A DNA stretch of 40,783 nt from Planctomycetota bacterium (GTDB lineage Bacteria; Planctomycetota; UBA11346), in NCBI GenBank assembly GCA_007693455.1, contig REDP01000181.1:1-40783 (forward strand), in the 5' to 3' direction. Positions 9,856-19,835 of this stretch are shown here, piece by piece. The notes under the pieces were generated by a model. It ran no database searches. It had not been told where the DNA came from and was given only the letters and a program-made list of their open reading frames with translations. The translations under genes were made by a program, and so were the position numbers. Within the stretch, counting starts at the first letter, position 1. Every line of letters begins with the position of its first letter.

Positions 9856-10494
9856 TCAGTTCTCCTGTTCCTCATAGCGGCCATGATGCATCCACACCCG
9901 TACGCCGATGACGCCATAGGTGGTGCGGGCGATAGCATAACCGTAATCAATATTGGCCTGAAGTTGATTGAGGGGCACCGAACCTTGGCGCTCCGCTTCG
10001 GAGCGAGCAATTTCATTGCCTCCCAATCGCCCAGAAATTTTCACCATACAGCCTTTGGCTCCTTCGCGCATGGCATCTTCTACCGCTCGCTTAATCGCAC
10101 GACGGAATGAACCACGGCGCTCCAGCTGGTCAGCAACGTTTTCCGCCACCAACTGCCCGCATATTTGAGGCTTACGCACCTCAATGATGTTGACTTTAAC
10201 CTTACTTCCGCTGACCTTTTCCAGTTCGCGGGTAACATTATCGATTTCGGCACCACGCTTGCCAATAACCACGCCTGGGCGGCCGCTGTGCAAGGTTACC
10301 GTGAGACGCTCATCTTTGCGCTCGAGATGTATCTTTTCAATGGCAGCACTGCGAAAACGCTTCTTGAGGAATTCGCGGATATGGTGGTCTTGAGCTACCA
10401 TCTTCCCGTAATCGCGCCCACGCGCAAACCACGTGGCACGATGCGGCTCGGTAACACCGATGCGGAAACCCAAGGGATTGATCTTTTGACCCAT
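9856..10494 (-). CDS. rpsC: 30S ribosomal protein S3
   Basis: MGQKINPLGFRIGVTEPHRATWFARGRDYGKMV...HSGRPGVVIGKRGAEID (KH domain). Confidence 0.97.
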   Translation of the reverse strand: MGQKINPLGFRIGVTEPHRATWFARGRDYGKMVAQDHHIREFLKKRFRSAAIEKIHLERKDERLTVTLHSGRPGVVIGKRGAEIDNVTRELEKVSGSKVKVNIIEVRKPQICGQLVAENVADQLERRGSFRRAIKRAVEDAMREGAKGCMVKISGRLGGNEIARSEAERQGSVPLNQLQANIDYGYAIARTTYGVIGVRVWMHHGRYEEQEN

Positions 10495-10531
10495 GTGACT
10501 GTATCCTCTATATCGCTAACGGTACGCGGCT

Positions 10532-10924
10532 TTAGCTACTTACCGCAACGGTAATGTGGGTGTTGCGACGGCGGATCACGGCACCACGGCCACGACCACG
10601 TGCATGCCAACGCTTGAAGGTGAACGCTTCGTCAGCAGTCGCATGCACCACCTTGAGATCCATGGGATCAAGGCCTGCCACCTGAGAGGCATTGGCTACA
10701 GCGCTCTGCAAAACCTTACGCACCATGCTCGAAGCACGACGATTATCGAACTCCAACTCGTTGAGTGCATCTTCAACGCGCTTACCGCGAATCAAAGTTG
10801 CCACCAAAGCCACCTTTCGGGGGCTAATACGAGCATTACGCTGTACCGCCTGAAAGCGGTGTGCGCGGCTCAAATTGGCAGCATTTCGGGCGCGCTTGGC
10901 GCTGGCTCGATGTCCGGTACTCAT
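10532..10924 (-). CDS. rplV: 50S ribosomal protein L22
   Basis: VQRNARISPRKVALVATLIRGKRVEDALNELEFDNRRASSMVRKVLQSAVANA...KRWHARGRGRGAVIRRRNTHITVAVSS. Confidence 0.96.
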   Translation of the reverse strand: MSTGHRASAKRARNAANLSRAHRFQAVQRNARISPRKVALVATLIRGKRVEDALNELEFDNRRASSMVRKVLQSAVANASQVAGLDPMDLKVVHATADEAFTFKRWHARGRGRGAVIRRRNTHITVAVSS

Positions 10925-10943
10925 GTGCTAGAACTCCTTTGAA

Positions 10944-11216
10944 TCACTTCTTCTTACCAGCAGCATGCCCGCGGTAGTTACGGGTTTGCGCGAATTCACC
11001 CAGTTTATGGCCGATCATATTGTCGGTTATCTGAACTTGGATGAAACCTTTGCCGTTATGGACAGCGAAGATGTGGCCAATGAAATCAGGAACAACCGTA
11101 CAGGCACGCGACCAGGTTTTGATCGGTTGACGGCTATTGCCTTCTTCCTTTTGACGCTCAACCCTAGCTAGGAGCTTAAGATCGACGTACGGACCTTTTT
11201 TCGAACTACGACTCAT
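10944..11216 (-). CDS. rpsS: 30S ribosomal protein S19
   Basis: [16 protein letters not shown]...[54 protein letters not shown]. Confidence 0.97.
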   Translation of the reverse strand: MSRSSKKGPYVDLKLLARVERQKEEGNSRQPIKTWSRACTVVPDFIGHIFAVHNGKGFIQVQITDNMIGHKLGEFAQTRNYRGHAAGKKK

Positions 11217-11263
11217 GATGGACTACCTTCTACCTCGTTGATCGATAATACGGACACCAGGAC

Positions 11264-12091
11264 CTACTTCTTCCGCCGGCGGATAATCAGGGCGCTGGAA
11301 GGTTTATTACGCTTACGGGTCTTAACTCCGTCGATGAGACCCGTGGGCGAACAGTGCTGGCGACCACCATTGGAATGCCCCTCACCACCACCCAAGGGGT
11401 GGGCAACAGGATTCATGGCGTTACCGCGGACCGTTGGACGAATGCCCAACCAGCGTTTACGGCCAGCCTTACCAAGGCTACGCAGGTTAAACTCAGAGTT
11501 ACCCACTTCACCAATAGTAGCACGGCAGTCAGCATGCAGGCGACGCAGCTCACCCGATGGCAGCAGAACCACAGCCTGATTGCCATCAATGGCCATAAGG
11601 CGCACATGGGTACCCGCCGACCGGGCAATCTGTCCACCGTGACCAATGCTCATCTCGACATTATGCACCGACATTCCCTGGGGAATATCGCGCAAACGCA
11701 TGGCATTACCAACGGTCGGCTCGACCGGCGTATTGGAACTGACGATTCGCTGTCCCTGCTGCATACCCTTGGCCGCGAGCACATAACGCTTCTCGCCATC
11801 CATGTAATGGATCAGTGCGATACGGCAGTTACGATTAGGATCGTATTCAATGTGTTTTACCAGGCCCTCGATATCCAGCTTATTGCGCTTGAAATCGATG
11901 ATGCGGTACAGACGACGATGGCCACCGCCACGATGGCGTACGGTAATACGACCCTGATTATTGCGGCCAGAATGCTTTTTCAGCACTTCAGTCAGCGATT
12001 TCTCAGGTCGATTACGCGTGACTTCAGCGAAATCAGGCATGGTCGCATGACGCGTACCCGGTGAGTAGGGCTTGAGCTTACGTAGTGCCAT
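11264..12091 (-). CDS. rplB: 50S ribosomal protein L2
   Basis: [21 protein letters not shown]...[34 protein letters not shown]...[23 protein letters not shown]. Confidence 0.98.
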   Translation of the reverse strand: MALRKLKPYSPGTRHATMPDFAEVTRNRPEKSLTEVLKKHSGRNNQGRITVRHRGGGHRRLYRIIDFKRNKLDIEGLVKHIEYDPNRNCRIALIHYMDGEKRYVLAAKGMQQGQRIVSSNTPVEPTVGNAMRLRDIPQGMSVHNVEMSIGHGGQIARSAGTHVRLMAIDGNQAVVLLPSGELRRLHADCRATIGEVGNSEFNLRSLGKAGRKRWLGIRPTVRGNAMNPVAHPLGGGEGHSNGGRQHCSPTGLIDGVKTRKRNKPSSALIIRRRKK

Positions 12092-12092
12092 A

Positions 12093-12371
12093 TCACACTC
12101 CCTCGATAAATTCGCCTTCGGCGAGCGTCACATAAGCCTTTTTCCAGGATGCAGTTGTGCCAGTCCCAAGGCGGGTGCGGCGCTGCTTGCCACGGCAGTT
12201 CATAGTACGCACCGCCGAAACTTTTACCTTAAAGATCTCCTGAATCGCTTCGCGAATCTGAATCTTATTGGCCTGGGGATGCACCTTAAACGTATAGGTG
12301 TTGAGCTTGTTTTGCAGATGGACGGTCTTCTCTGTAAGCCGTGGCCGCTCAATTACATTATAGGGATTCAT
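12093..12371 (-). CDS. rplW: 50S ribosomal protein L23
   Basis: [62 protein letters not shown]. Confidence 0.95.
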   Translation of the reverse strand: MNPYNVIERPRLTEKTVHLQNKLNTYTFKVHPQANKIQIREAIQEIFKVKVSAVRTMNCRGKQRRTRLGTGTTASWKKAYVTLAEGEFIEGV

Positions 12372-13006
12372 TGACTTAACTCCTGCACCAGAGCGTCGAG
12401 GGCGCCCGCAGTGAACACCAAATTGTGCCGCTGCAAGACGGGGCCCGCACTCAAATTGCGCCGCTCAATCACTTCCACTTTTGGGATATTGCGGGCGGAA
12501 AGATACAAATGCTTGTCGTAGCCTTCACTTACCAGCAGAACACCAGCTCCAGCCAGACCACTACCCTTGAGAAAGGCTTGAATGTGCTTGGTCGCTGGCT
12601 TGTCCTGCAACTGCGTTTCCAGGCCTTCGACAGCAAACAAACGGCCTGACTCCAGGCGATAACGGATGCTTGAGCGCGTGGCCAAGCGGCGCTGCCTGCG
12701 CGGCAGAGCGTATGAATAATCGCGTGGCTTGGGACCATGGGCACGACCACCGCCAACCCAAATAGGCCCACGGGTAGTACCCGCACGGGCACGGCCGGTA
12801 CCCTTTTGGCGCCAGGGCTTCTTGGAGCCACCTGCCACCTGGCCACGGGACTTGGTGTTATGACTACCCTGACGCTGGGATGCCAAGTAGGCAATAAGCG
12901 CCTCTTTGAGTAAGGGTCGACGCACAGCCTTGTCTAAGGCCTTGGGGTCGATTTCAATTTCGCGGGTCTGGGACCCAGTGTGATCATAAACGGGGATGGC
13001 TACCAT
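12368..13006 (-). CDS. rplD: 50S ribosomal protein L4
   Basis: [63 protein letters not shown]. Confidence 0.97.
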   Translation of the reverse strand: MVAIPVYDHTGSQTREIEIDPKALDKAVRRPLLKEALIAYLASQRQGSHNTKSRGQVAGGSKKPWRQKGTGRARAGTTRGPIWVGGGRAHGPKPRDYSYALPRRQRRLATRSSIRYRLESGRLFAVEGLETQLQDKPATKHIQAFLKGSGLAGAGVLLVSEGYDKHLYLSARNIPKVEVIERRNLSAGPVLQRHNLVFTAGALDALVQELSQ

Positions 13007-13029
13007 GATTATCTCGCGCTCCTATCAAT

Positions 13030-13641
13030 TCAGCCGTTTTGCCGGATACCTACAAGTCCGCCGTTGGGTCCAGGGACAGCACCCTTTACCACTAGCAGCT
13101 CTTGATCAGCATCAATTTTTACGATGGAGAGGTTGCGCACAGTCACCTGCTCAGACCCCATATGACCAGCCATTTTCTTATTCTTAAACACTTTACCGGG
13201 ATCCATGCGGCAACCAATGGCGCCAGGACCACGATGCTTTTGGGTGCCGTGGGTTGCGCCATGTCCAGCAAAGTTATGCCGCTTCATAACACCGGCAAAG
13301 CCTTTGCCCTTGGATATGGCAGTCACATCAACGCGGACCTCGGCATCGAGCACATCGACACCAACCTTGGCACCTACCTCAATATCCGAGAGCACTGGGA
13401 TCTCGCGTAGAAATTGACGCGGGGCCACATCTGTCTTTTTATATTCACCGGCCAAAGGCTTACTCTTGACCTTTTTACGGCGGTCACCGCAAGCCACTTT
13501 CAGCGCCTCATAACCATGGCGCTCCTGTGACTTCACTTCGACTACTTCATTGGGAATCACGCGAATAACTGTCACGGGCGTAGCCACGTCACCGTCATAC
13601 ACACGAGTCATACCAATTTTTGTACCATAGATCGCTGGCAT
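13030..13641 (-). CDS. rplC: 50S ribosomal protein L3
   Basis: [26 protein letters not shown]...[51 protein letters not shown]. Confidence 0.97.
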   Translation of the reverse strand: MPAIYGTKIGMTRVYDGDVATPVTVIRVIPNEVVEVKSQERHGYEALKVACGDRRKKVKSKPLAGEYKKTDVAPRQFLREIPVLSDIEVGAKVGVDVLDAEVRVDVTAISKGKGFAGVMKRHNFAGHGATHGTQKHRGPGAIGCRMDPGKVFKNKKMAGHMGSEQVTVRNLSIVKIDADQELLVVKGAVPGPNGGLVGIRQNG

Positions 13642-13668
13642 GGTTCAGATCTCCTTGGGACTCGCTCG

Positions 13669-13983
13669 TCAGCGCACAGTCTGGCGAATGGTGATGTCGA
13701 CACCTGCGGGCACGTCGACGCGGGAGAACAGCTCATTGGTCTTGGCCGTAGGATCGAGAATCTCTACCATGCGTTTATGGGTACGAATCTCGAACTGCTC
13801 TCGCGACTTCTTATTGACGTGCGGCGAGCGTAGCACGGTAAACTTTTCGACACGCGTTGGCAACGGAATCGGGCCTGCTACCTTGGCTCCGGTACGCTTT
13901 GCGGTATCGACAATATCCTGAACAGCTTTATCCAGAATGCGGTGATCATAGGCTTCAAGCCGGATCTTAATTTTTTCACTCAC
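13669..13983 (-). CDS. rpsJ: 30S ribosomal protein S10
   Basis: [70 protein letters not shown]; probable GTG start preceded by GGGAG; ORF extends to 14004. Confidence 0.95.
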   Translation of the reverse strand: MSEKIKIRLEAYDHRILDKAVQDIVDTAKRTGAKVAGPIPLPTRVEKFTVLRSPHVNKKSREQFEIRTHKRMVEILDPTAKTNELFSRVDVPAGVDITIRQTVR

Positions 13984-14146
13984 GAGCAACTCCCTGAAAC
14001 CCAACGCACAGGCGCCGACGAGCTTCCCCCCCGCATTAATATCTCGATCGACATCAACACGGGCAGCTATGAGACCAGATTCTCACCATGAGAGTGGTCA
14101 GCTGTTGACATGACCCTTAACTGAAAATGCAGCGGGGATTCCTGTC

Positions 14147-14325
14147 CTTACTGGGCGCAGATCGATGGTTTATCGATAGGTCCCCAGTAAGTAAGGCATT
14201 GCCCTACCCCACCTGGCTTCGATCTACGAAGCCATACCACTACCAGGGGGTCGGGCCTGATAGGGTACCGGCGAGAGGTCCGAGCCTGGAGTGGCACGTA
14301 CGTCACACGGGAGGCGGGATGGTAG
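14147..14325. other. Putative structured RNA region (three hairpins plus a closing stem), strand undetermined
   Basis: Hairpin I CTTACTGGG(14147-14155)/CCCAGTAAG(14183-14191) with inner ATCGAT/ATCGAT; hairpin II TGGCTTCG-atcta-CGAAGCCA (14214-14234); hairpin III CCACTaCCAGG(14237-14247)/CCTGGAGTGG(14285-14294) with inner TCGG/CCGA; possible closing stem CTACC(14204-14208)/GGTAG(14321-14325). No convincing ORF covers it. Confidence 0.45.
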
Positions 14326-14364
14326 AGCGAACGAGAGGAGCGCAAGATCTTTTTTCTCGGCCAG

Positions 14365-14431
14365 CTCTTTTTGGCTCACCAGCCACCTCTTTTTGGCTCA
14401 CCAGCCACCTCTTTCTCGGCTTACCAGATGC
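14365..14431. repeat. Tandem repeat of a 22-bp unit, two exact and one degenerate copy
   Basis: CTCTTTTTGGCTCACCAGCCAC at 14365-14386 and 14387-14408, then CTCTTTCTCGGCTTACCAGATGC. Each unit contains the mini-hairpin TGGCT-cacc-AGCCA. Confidence 0.85.
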
Positions 14432-14591
14432 ACTGGGAATCAGCCAACGATGACACAAGCCACCACCTGGAAAGCATTCGACACTGGACACTTTGCGCCG
14501 CATTACATCATGCGGGCCCAGTAATACAAGCCGTTCAGCAATGCTCGGCGGAGCCCCTTTCAATAATCCCTTCTTCGAGGATTCTTTCATC

Positions 14592-15419
14592 ATGGCCGAT
14601 CAAACCCCTTCGACTGCCTATTCCGATCCTTTTTATGATCGCCTTGAACGCACCTTCCATTGGCTTGGCAGACGCTGGCTAATCGTTGTGGCAGCCATTA
14701 TTGTCGCCGTGATTATTGCCGTCAGCCTGCGCTACAGTGCCGCAACTAGCCCTGAGGCAGCCAGCGCTGCCGCCCTTCATCAAGCGCAACAAGGCGGCCA
14801 GCGGGCTCTCGCCACTTTTGCTGCTGATGAAGAATTTACCCCTGAATCACGCGCCCGTGCCGCACTTTCGGTGAGCCAACAAGCCCTTGAAGAAGGCGAC
14901 CTCGAGCGCTCCCTACGCTTTGCCCGATTAGCCCGCGATTTGGCGGAAGAATCCACGCTTGCGAATTTGCGCGCGGCCGCCCACATGACCCTAGCCGCCA
15001 CCCTTGAAGCCAACGGTGATGTCAGCGAGGCCATTGAAGCTTACCGCTGGGTGGTCAGCTCCTTTCGTGGTCAACTCACCACCTACACCCGCAGCGCAGA
15101 TGTGAGCGCCGCCCTTCTATTGGCTGATAAGGCTGACAGTAACCCGGACCCAGAAGAGGCCACGGAACAACGACGCGAGGCCCTGAATATCCTTGCCGAC
15201 TACGCCAACAGCGATCCGCGCGATGGTGGCGAAATCGTTATCGCCGCAGCCACCTGGCGCTACTATCAATTACGTCGTAATTTTCCCGAACTGAGCCGCC
15301 AACTTGACCAGGAGTTAGGCCTCGAAAGCGATGACCACGCCGTTGATAGCAGCGAAGATCCCGCCCTTGAAATGTCCGCTCCCGCGCCGGACCTCGAGGC
15401 GGAACTGGGCCACGAATAA
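14592..15419 (+). CDS. Single-pass membrane protein with helical/TPR-like repeats
   Basis: MADQTPSTAYSDPFYDRLERTFHWLGRRWLIVVAAIIVAVIIAVSLRY (N-terminal TM), then Ala-rich helical repeats (RAALSVSQQALEEGDLERSLRFARLARDLAEESTLANLRAAAHMTLAATLEANGDVSEAIEAYRWVV). Start chosen downstream of the ORF start at 14493. Confidence 0.75.
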   Translation: MADQTPSTAYSDPFYDRLERTFHWLGRRWLIVVAAIIVAVIIAVSLRYSAATSPEAASAAALHQAQQGGQRALATFAADEEFTPESRARAALSVSQQALEEGDLERSLRFARLARDLAEESTLANLRAAAHMTLAATLEANGDVSEAIEAYRWVVSSFRGQLTTYTRSADVSAALLLADKADSNPDPEEATEQRREALNILADYANSDPRDGGEIVIAAATWRYYQLRRNFPELSRQLDQELGLESDDHAVDSSEDPALEMSAPAPDLEAELGHE

Positions 15420-15444
15420 TCTGGTCACACGAGCGCAGTATTAC

Positions 15445-15480
15445 CCATCCATCGTTTTATGTTGATATAACGATGGATGG
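15445..15480 (+). promoter_or_regulatory. Inverted repeat overlapping the metF translation initiation region
   Basis: Perfect 12-bp arms CCATCCATCGTT-ttatgttgatat-AACGATGGATGG ending 6 nt before the metF ATG (15487); the SD-like GGATGG is in the 3' arm. Confidence 0.6.
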
Positions 15481-15486
15481 AACACA

Positions 15487-16416
15487 ATGTCATTCATGCG
15501 CCTGGATCACATACTACAGCGAGGCAAACGCTGCCTCAGTTACGAGTTTTTTCCGCCTAAAAGCGACCGCGCTTGGTATACGCTCGAAGATACCATTACC
15601 CAGCTTGCGGGGCTCGGTCCTGATTTTGTTTCGGTAACGTATGGTGCTGGTGGCTCGACCCGAGCCAAAACACGAGAAGTTATTGAGCATATTCAACGCA
15701 ATAGCCCCCTAACCGCCATGGCACACCTTACTTGCGTTGGCGCCACGGTAGCGGAAATCCGCGGCCTTCTTGATGAATATCACCATGCAGGGATTGAAAA
15801 TATCCTGGCCCTCCGTGGCGACCCCCCTCGTGATCAAGGCGCCTTTACGGTCACCCCTGGCGGCTGCGCGCATTCCAACGAACTCCTCCAGGTGGTGGCT
15901 GCTGATGGACGTTTTGCCAGCGTTGGCGCAGCCTATCCCGAGGGGCATCCTGATAGCCCCAGTCGTGAAGAAGACTGGGGACATCTTCTTGAAAAGTTCG
16001 ATAATGGCGCCTGTGCCGCCATTACTCAATGCATTTTTGATAGCAAAGACTACTGCGAGCTTTTGCAGTGGGTAGAACATCGCCGCAAGGGCAGCACCAT
16101 CATTCCTGGAATTCTCACGGTGGTTGACTATCCAGCCATCGAACGATTCTCTTCTTTTTGCGGCGCAACCATCCCACAGGCTCTCAAAGAGCTGATGGAA
16201 CCCCTGCAAGAGCGCCCGAGCGCGGCGCGCGCAGCTGGCATAGCTTATACCATTCACCTCTGCCGAGAACTCCTCGACCTAGGTGCGCCGGGCATTCATA
16301 TTTACGCCTTAAATCGCAGCACCGCGGCGGCCGAAATCACCACCGCACTACGTGACAGCGGCCACCTCCCGCAGCCATACACTGAAACAGAGCTTCGACG
16401 TGGGCCCCTCTCCTGA
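15487..16416 (+). CDS. metF: Methylenetetrahydrofolate reductase
   Basis: SYEFFPPKSDRAWYTLEDTITQLAGLGPDFVSVTYGAGGSTRAKT...AHLTCVGAT...IENILALRGDPP. Confidence 0.95.
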   Translation: MSFMRLDHILQRGKRCLSYEFFPPKSDRAWYTLEDTITQLAGLGPDFVSVTYGAGGSTRAKTREVIEHIQRNSPLTAMAHLTCVGATVAEIRGLLDEYHHAGIENILALRGDPPRDQGAFTVTPGGCAHSNELLQVVAADGRFASVGAAYPEGHPDSPSREEDWGHLLEKFDNGACAAITQCIFDSKDYCELLQWVEHRRKGSTIIPGILTVVDYPAIERFSSFCGATIPQALKELMEPLQERPSAARAAGIAYTIHLCRELLDLGAPGIHIYALNRSTAAAEITTALRDSGHLPQPYTETELRRGPLS

Positions 16417-16667
16417 GTAACGAGGGGCCGAATCAGCCGAGCCTCAAATAGCCACCGTTTACAGCCAAAATAACGGGCTAGAGGGCGCCTTTTGGTTAGC
16501 GCTGAATGGGGATGGCGGCACCTCACACCACCCCATGGCAACCCTAAAGCCCACTTGCACGATACGATCCGCAGGAGTACTACCGCGGCCAGGCGACAAG
16601 GACGGTGCTTACCCCCCCATATGAGGGCGAACCAACGCTACAGATGGGGCGCTATTGCGGTTTGAGC

Positions 16668-18098
16668 TTAATCCCAGGAGGGCCCAGAGGGCGCCGGCCG
16701 ACTTGGCTGACGAGCCTCGTCAGATGTCGGCTGATCAGCGGTATCAGCCGATACGCCTGGCACCCACACTCTTGTACCCACCATAAGGCGACGAGGGTCC
16801 AATTCGGGATTTGCTGCGGCCAATTCAGCATGGCGGCGCGTAGTGCCATAGTAGCGCCGCGAAATCACCTGCAGGGTATCGCCTCGCTCGACTACGTGCC
16901 AGCGACCATCACCGCCCCTGCGCCGAGCATCCCCAGCCGCTGAGGGACCAGGCGCGGATGACTCAGATGCGGCGCCTGGAATAATCAAACGCTGGCCTAC
17001 ATGAAGGGGATCGCGATCGGAAATATTATTAGCCTCGGCAATCTCGCGCCAACGGCGGGAAGTACCATAATAACGAGCGCTAATATCACCAAGAATATCC
17101 CCTGATTCGACCACATGCACCACCTGCCCCTCGGCAGCTACTGGAGCAGACGGACGCTCGCGACGCGACTCCCGCGCGGCCGTTCTTGCGGCAGGGAGGG
17201 TAATTACCATTCCTGGCCGTAACTCATAGGGGTCTACGCCGTTGAGTTCAGCAATTTCACGGTGGCGGCGGGCATCGCCCAGTTGATCGCGGGCAATAAT
17301 ATAATAACTGTCACCGCGCTGCACCGTGTAGCGACGCTCTGCGGCAGCATGCCCCTTATCGACACCCTCAGGCGCATCGTCACGTGCAGCAACAGTGGGC
17401 GCAGCAGCAACCTCATCTTCTATGGCTGGAATAATCAAAACCATATCAGGCCGCAGACTACGCTCATCGGCATCATTGGCCTCTTGAATGCGACGCCACA
17501 TGCGAGTGGTACCGTAATATTGAGCACTGATGCTCTGATAGGTCTCACCCTCTACCACCACATGACGCTGCTCGCGCTGGGGTGCGGCAGCCACACGATC
17601 TTCATCAGCAGGACGCTCGTCACCACTGCCAGCAGAGGCCGCAGGCTCCCAGTCATCATCATCTGGAGCAACTGGCTGGGCCGTCTCGCGATGCACCGCC
17701 GCATCGTCAGTACTCGGTCGAACCACCAAGGAGTCACCCCCTGGCAAAGCTTCAATATCATCCCAGGTCAGCACTCGATCGCTGCCTCGCTGTGGCTGTT
17801 CTGGCACAGCAGGTTGCTCGGAAGCAGCCGTCTCTGACTCGCCATCCCCGTGTAAGTCCTCCCAACTCAGGGATTCCGTTTGCCGAGATCCATCATCTCG
17901 ACTGTCATCACTACGGGGAGCTAATGGCTGCATGCTGGGTGTTTGCGGGCTGCGCCGCTGTTCTTGCGGTTCCTGGCCAGCCAGGAGCAGATCATCGTCA
18001 GGGCGCTCACTTGGTGGCGTAAAGGCAAATACCAATACCAGCACACAAACCACTAGGATACCGGTTCCTAAGGTGATGTGTTTCGCTGCTCCGGTCAT
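16668..18098 (-). CDS. Membrane-anchored protein with four LysM domains
   Basis: N-terminal TM (HITLGTGILVVCVLVLVFAF), long acidic linker, four LysM units (VVVEGETYQSISAQYYG, YTVQRGDSYYIIARDQLG, HVVESGDILGDISARYYG, HVVERGDTLQVISRRYYG). Start MTGAAKH chosen inside the ORF. Confidence 0.9.
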   Translation of the reverse strand: MTGAAKHITLGTGILVVCVLVLVFAFTPPSERPDDDLLLAGQEPQEQRRSPQTPSMQPLAPRSDDSRDDGSRQTESLSWEDLHGDGESETAASEQPAVPEQPQRGSDRVLTWDDIEALPGGDSLVVRPSTDDAAVHRETAQPVAPDDDDWEPAASAGSGDERPADEDRVAAAPQREQRHVVVEGETYQSISAQYYGTTRMWRRIQEANDADERSLRPDMVLIIPAIEDEVAAAPTVAARDDAPEGVDKGHAAAERRYTVQRGDSYYIIARDQLGDARRHREIAELNGVDPYELRPGMVITLPAARTAARESRRERPSAPVAAEGQVVHVVESGDILGDISARYYGTSRRWREIAEANNISDRDPLHVGQRLIIPGAASESSAPGPSAAGDARRRGGDGRWHVVERGDTLQVISRRYYGTTRRHAELAAANPELDPRRLMVGTRVWVPGVSADTADQPTSDEARQPSRPAPSGPSWD

Positions 18099-18274
18099 AG
18101 CCTGCCCCCTTTGATGCTGCACACGATACCGCCAGCGACGATAGACGATGCGAACAAGACCAATATTTAGCGAATATACACTGGGACACAAGCAAGTATG
18201 CGCTACGTGGACCAGGGCGCTGAAAGCATTGCCTGCGGTCCGTCAATGGAGACTATGCCAAAATGGAAGGCATC

Positions 18275-18511
18275 CTAAGCGGCTACGGCTTGCTGCCGCG
18301 CTGCCACATCACGGGCGACACGCAAGAGCGTCGATAAGGGAACATGCTGCTGACCGGTGCGGCTACGCTGTTCGGCGGCGGCAAGCACCTCTCCCCAAGG
18401 CCCCTGAAGCCAGTCTGAACTAAGGGCGGGGGGATGCTGATTGCGATCATTCCAGCATGCAAGAATGAGTTGTTCTGCCAAAACACTGCTGTGCTGCTCA
18501 TCAACGGCCAT
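18275..18511 (-). CDS. Small hypothetical protein (78 aa)
   Basis: ORF MAVDEQHSSVLAEQLILACWNDRN... preceded by a strong SD (GAGGAG-TGTTTC-ATG), in a gap between cinA and the LysM gene. Confidence 0.5.
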   Translation of the reverse strand: MAVDEQHSSVLAEQLILACWNDRNQHPPALSSDWLQGPWGEVLAAAEQRSRTGQQHVPLSTLLRVARDVAARQQAVAA

Positions 18512-18569
18512 GAAACACTCCTCATTGGGCTTTACGACATGAAGAGCATATCAGCGGGCTACGCCATTG

Positions 18570-19835
18570 CTAGTGCTGAGTTTTTTTTGACCTACGACCT
18601 CTTGTGCTCAATAGGGTTTTCACATACTGCCACGTGCACAGCATGGCTTGCTGCGCTGCGCGCTGCTGAATATGCTCGCGATCCCCCGCCAAATGCACCT
18701 GACGCGCCTCACAACCCTGTGCACTTGCCACCGCGATCCAAACCGTCCCCACGGGCGTGCGTCGCGTCCCGCCTCCTGGGCCAGCAACCCCCGATACCGC
18801 ACAACATAGGTCACTGCCACAACGCAAACGGCCGTTGATAGCGAGCGCACGCACACATTCCTCACTCACCGCCCCAGGGCCATTGAGAACTACCTCCGGA
18901 ACCGCAAATTCACGCGATTTCACCGCATTAGCATAGGCTATGGATCCCTGACAAAAAACTTCCGATGCTCCTGGCACGGCAGTAAGCGCGGCAGCAACCC
19001 GCCCCCCCGAACAACTTTCCACGGTGGCTAGCGTCCATTGTTTCTCGCGCAAGGCCACCACCAGGCTCTCGGCAAGACCTGGCTCTGGCAAAAGCCAATC
19101 CTGCAGCATCTTATGCAATGCACGCCGACGGCGCTCGACCGCCTGCGCTTCACCAACGGCGCGAATGGTAATAAACCCGCGTTCATGCACGGTAATGCCC
19201 ACCTGCACCGCATCGTCATCCAAGAGCAACCCACCCAAATGGTCCTGCAGAGCGCTTTCGCCAGCACCTGCACAATGGAGCTCCGCCACAGCTGGAGCAT
19301 CAAGACCCGTAATCAAGCGCGGTAAACGGGTCCCTAAACGTTCCACCATGGCCGTCATCTCGACAGGAACCCCTGGCAATGACGCCACCCACGTACCATC
19401 CACCTGCATCAATAGACCCGGAGCAGTGCCTCGGTCATTGCGCAAAATCTGCGCCCCTTTGGGAATCAAGGCCTGGCGTCGATTGCTCTCTGGCACAGCT
19501 TCGCCTGGCTTGCGTCGGCGATAATACTGCTGAATAGCCCGCCATGCCGACGCAGACTCCTCGAGACTACGTCCCGCAGCCATAGCCACAGCATGCCGCG
19601 TACGATCATCCACGGTTGGACCCAAGCCACCAGTCAGCAGCACCAAATCCGCATCGCGCGCCAGTTCACGCACGGTTATAGCGATCACCTCTTCATTATC
19701 ACCAACCGTTCGACAGGTATGGACACGCAGACCCTGCTGACTGCACCAGCGAGCCAAAAAGGCTGCGTTGGTATCCACTGTTTTACCAAAGAGTAATTCA
19801 TTTCCGATGCTCACAATCGCCGCACGGCCAATCAT
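18570..19835 (-). CDS. cinA: CinA family protein (MoaB/CinA N-terminal domain plus NMN amidohydrolase-type C-terminal domain)
   Basis: MIGRAAIVSIGNELLFGKTVDTNAAFLARW...LTGGLGPTVDDRTRHAVA...VESCSGGRVAAALTAVPGASEVFCQGSIAYANAVKSREFAVP...AVSGVAGPGGGT. Confidence 0.93.
   Translation of the reverse strand: MIGRAAIVSIGNELLFGKTVDTNAAFLARWCSQQGLRVHTCRTVGDNEEVIAITVRELARDADLVLLTGGLGPTVDDRTRHAVAMAAGRSLEESASAWRAIQQYYRRRKPGEAVPESNRRQALIPKGAQILRNDRGTAPGLLMQVDGTWVASLPGVPVEMTAMVERLGTRLPRLITGLDAPAVAELHCAGAGESALQDHLGGLLLDDDAVQVGITVHERGFITIRAVGEAQAVERRRRALHKMLQDWLLPEPGLAESLVVALREKQWTLATVESCSGGRVAAALTAVPGASEVFCQGSIAYANAVKSREFAVPEVVLNGPGAVSEECVRALAINGRLRCGSDLCCAVSGVAGPGGGTRRTPVGTVWIAVASAQGCEARQVHLAGDREHIQQRAAQQAMLCTWQYVKTLLSTRGRRSKKTQH

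Noticed and set aside
11354-12064. 236-aa + strand ORF antisense to rplB, and similar long antisense ORFs (e.g. 20775..21704, 25455..26255, 6480..7169)
   Set aside because: Fully antisense to well-supported genes; compositional shadow ORFs without recognisable domains or clear RBS.
14284-14325. Group II intron domain V-like GAGC...GCACGTACG string
   Set aside because: Only a short ACGTACGT palindrome matches; no 34-nt D5 fold, and no intron-encoded reverse transcriptase in the window.
14127-14360. RNase P RNA, SRP RNA, 6S RNA or tmRNA
   Set aside because: Lacks GAGGAAAGTCC, the GGTCAGGTCCGGAAGGAAGCAGC core, a 6S-like long stem, and a T-arm with CCA end.
14365-14431. CRISPR array
   Set aside because: The repeats are directly adjacent with no spacers and only 2-3 copies.
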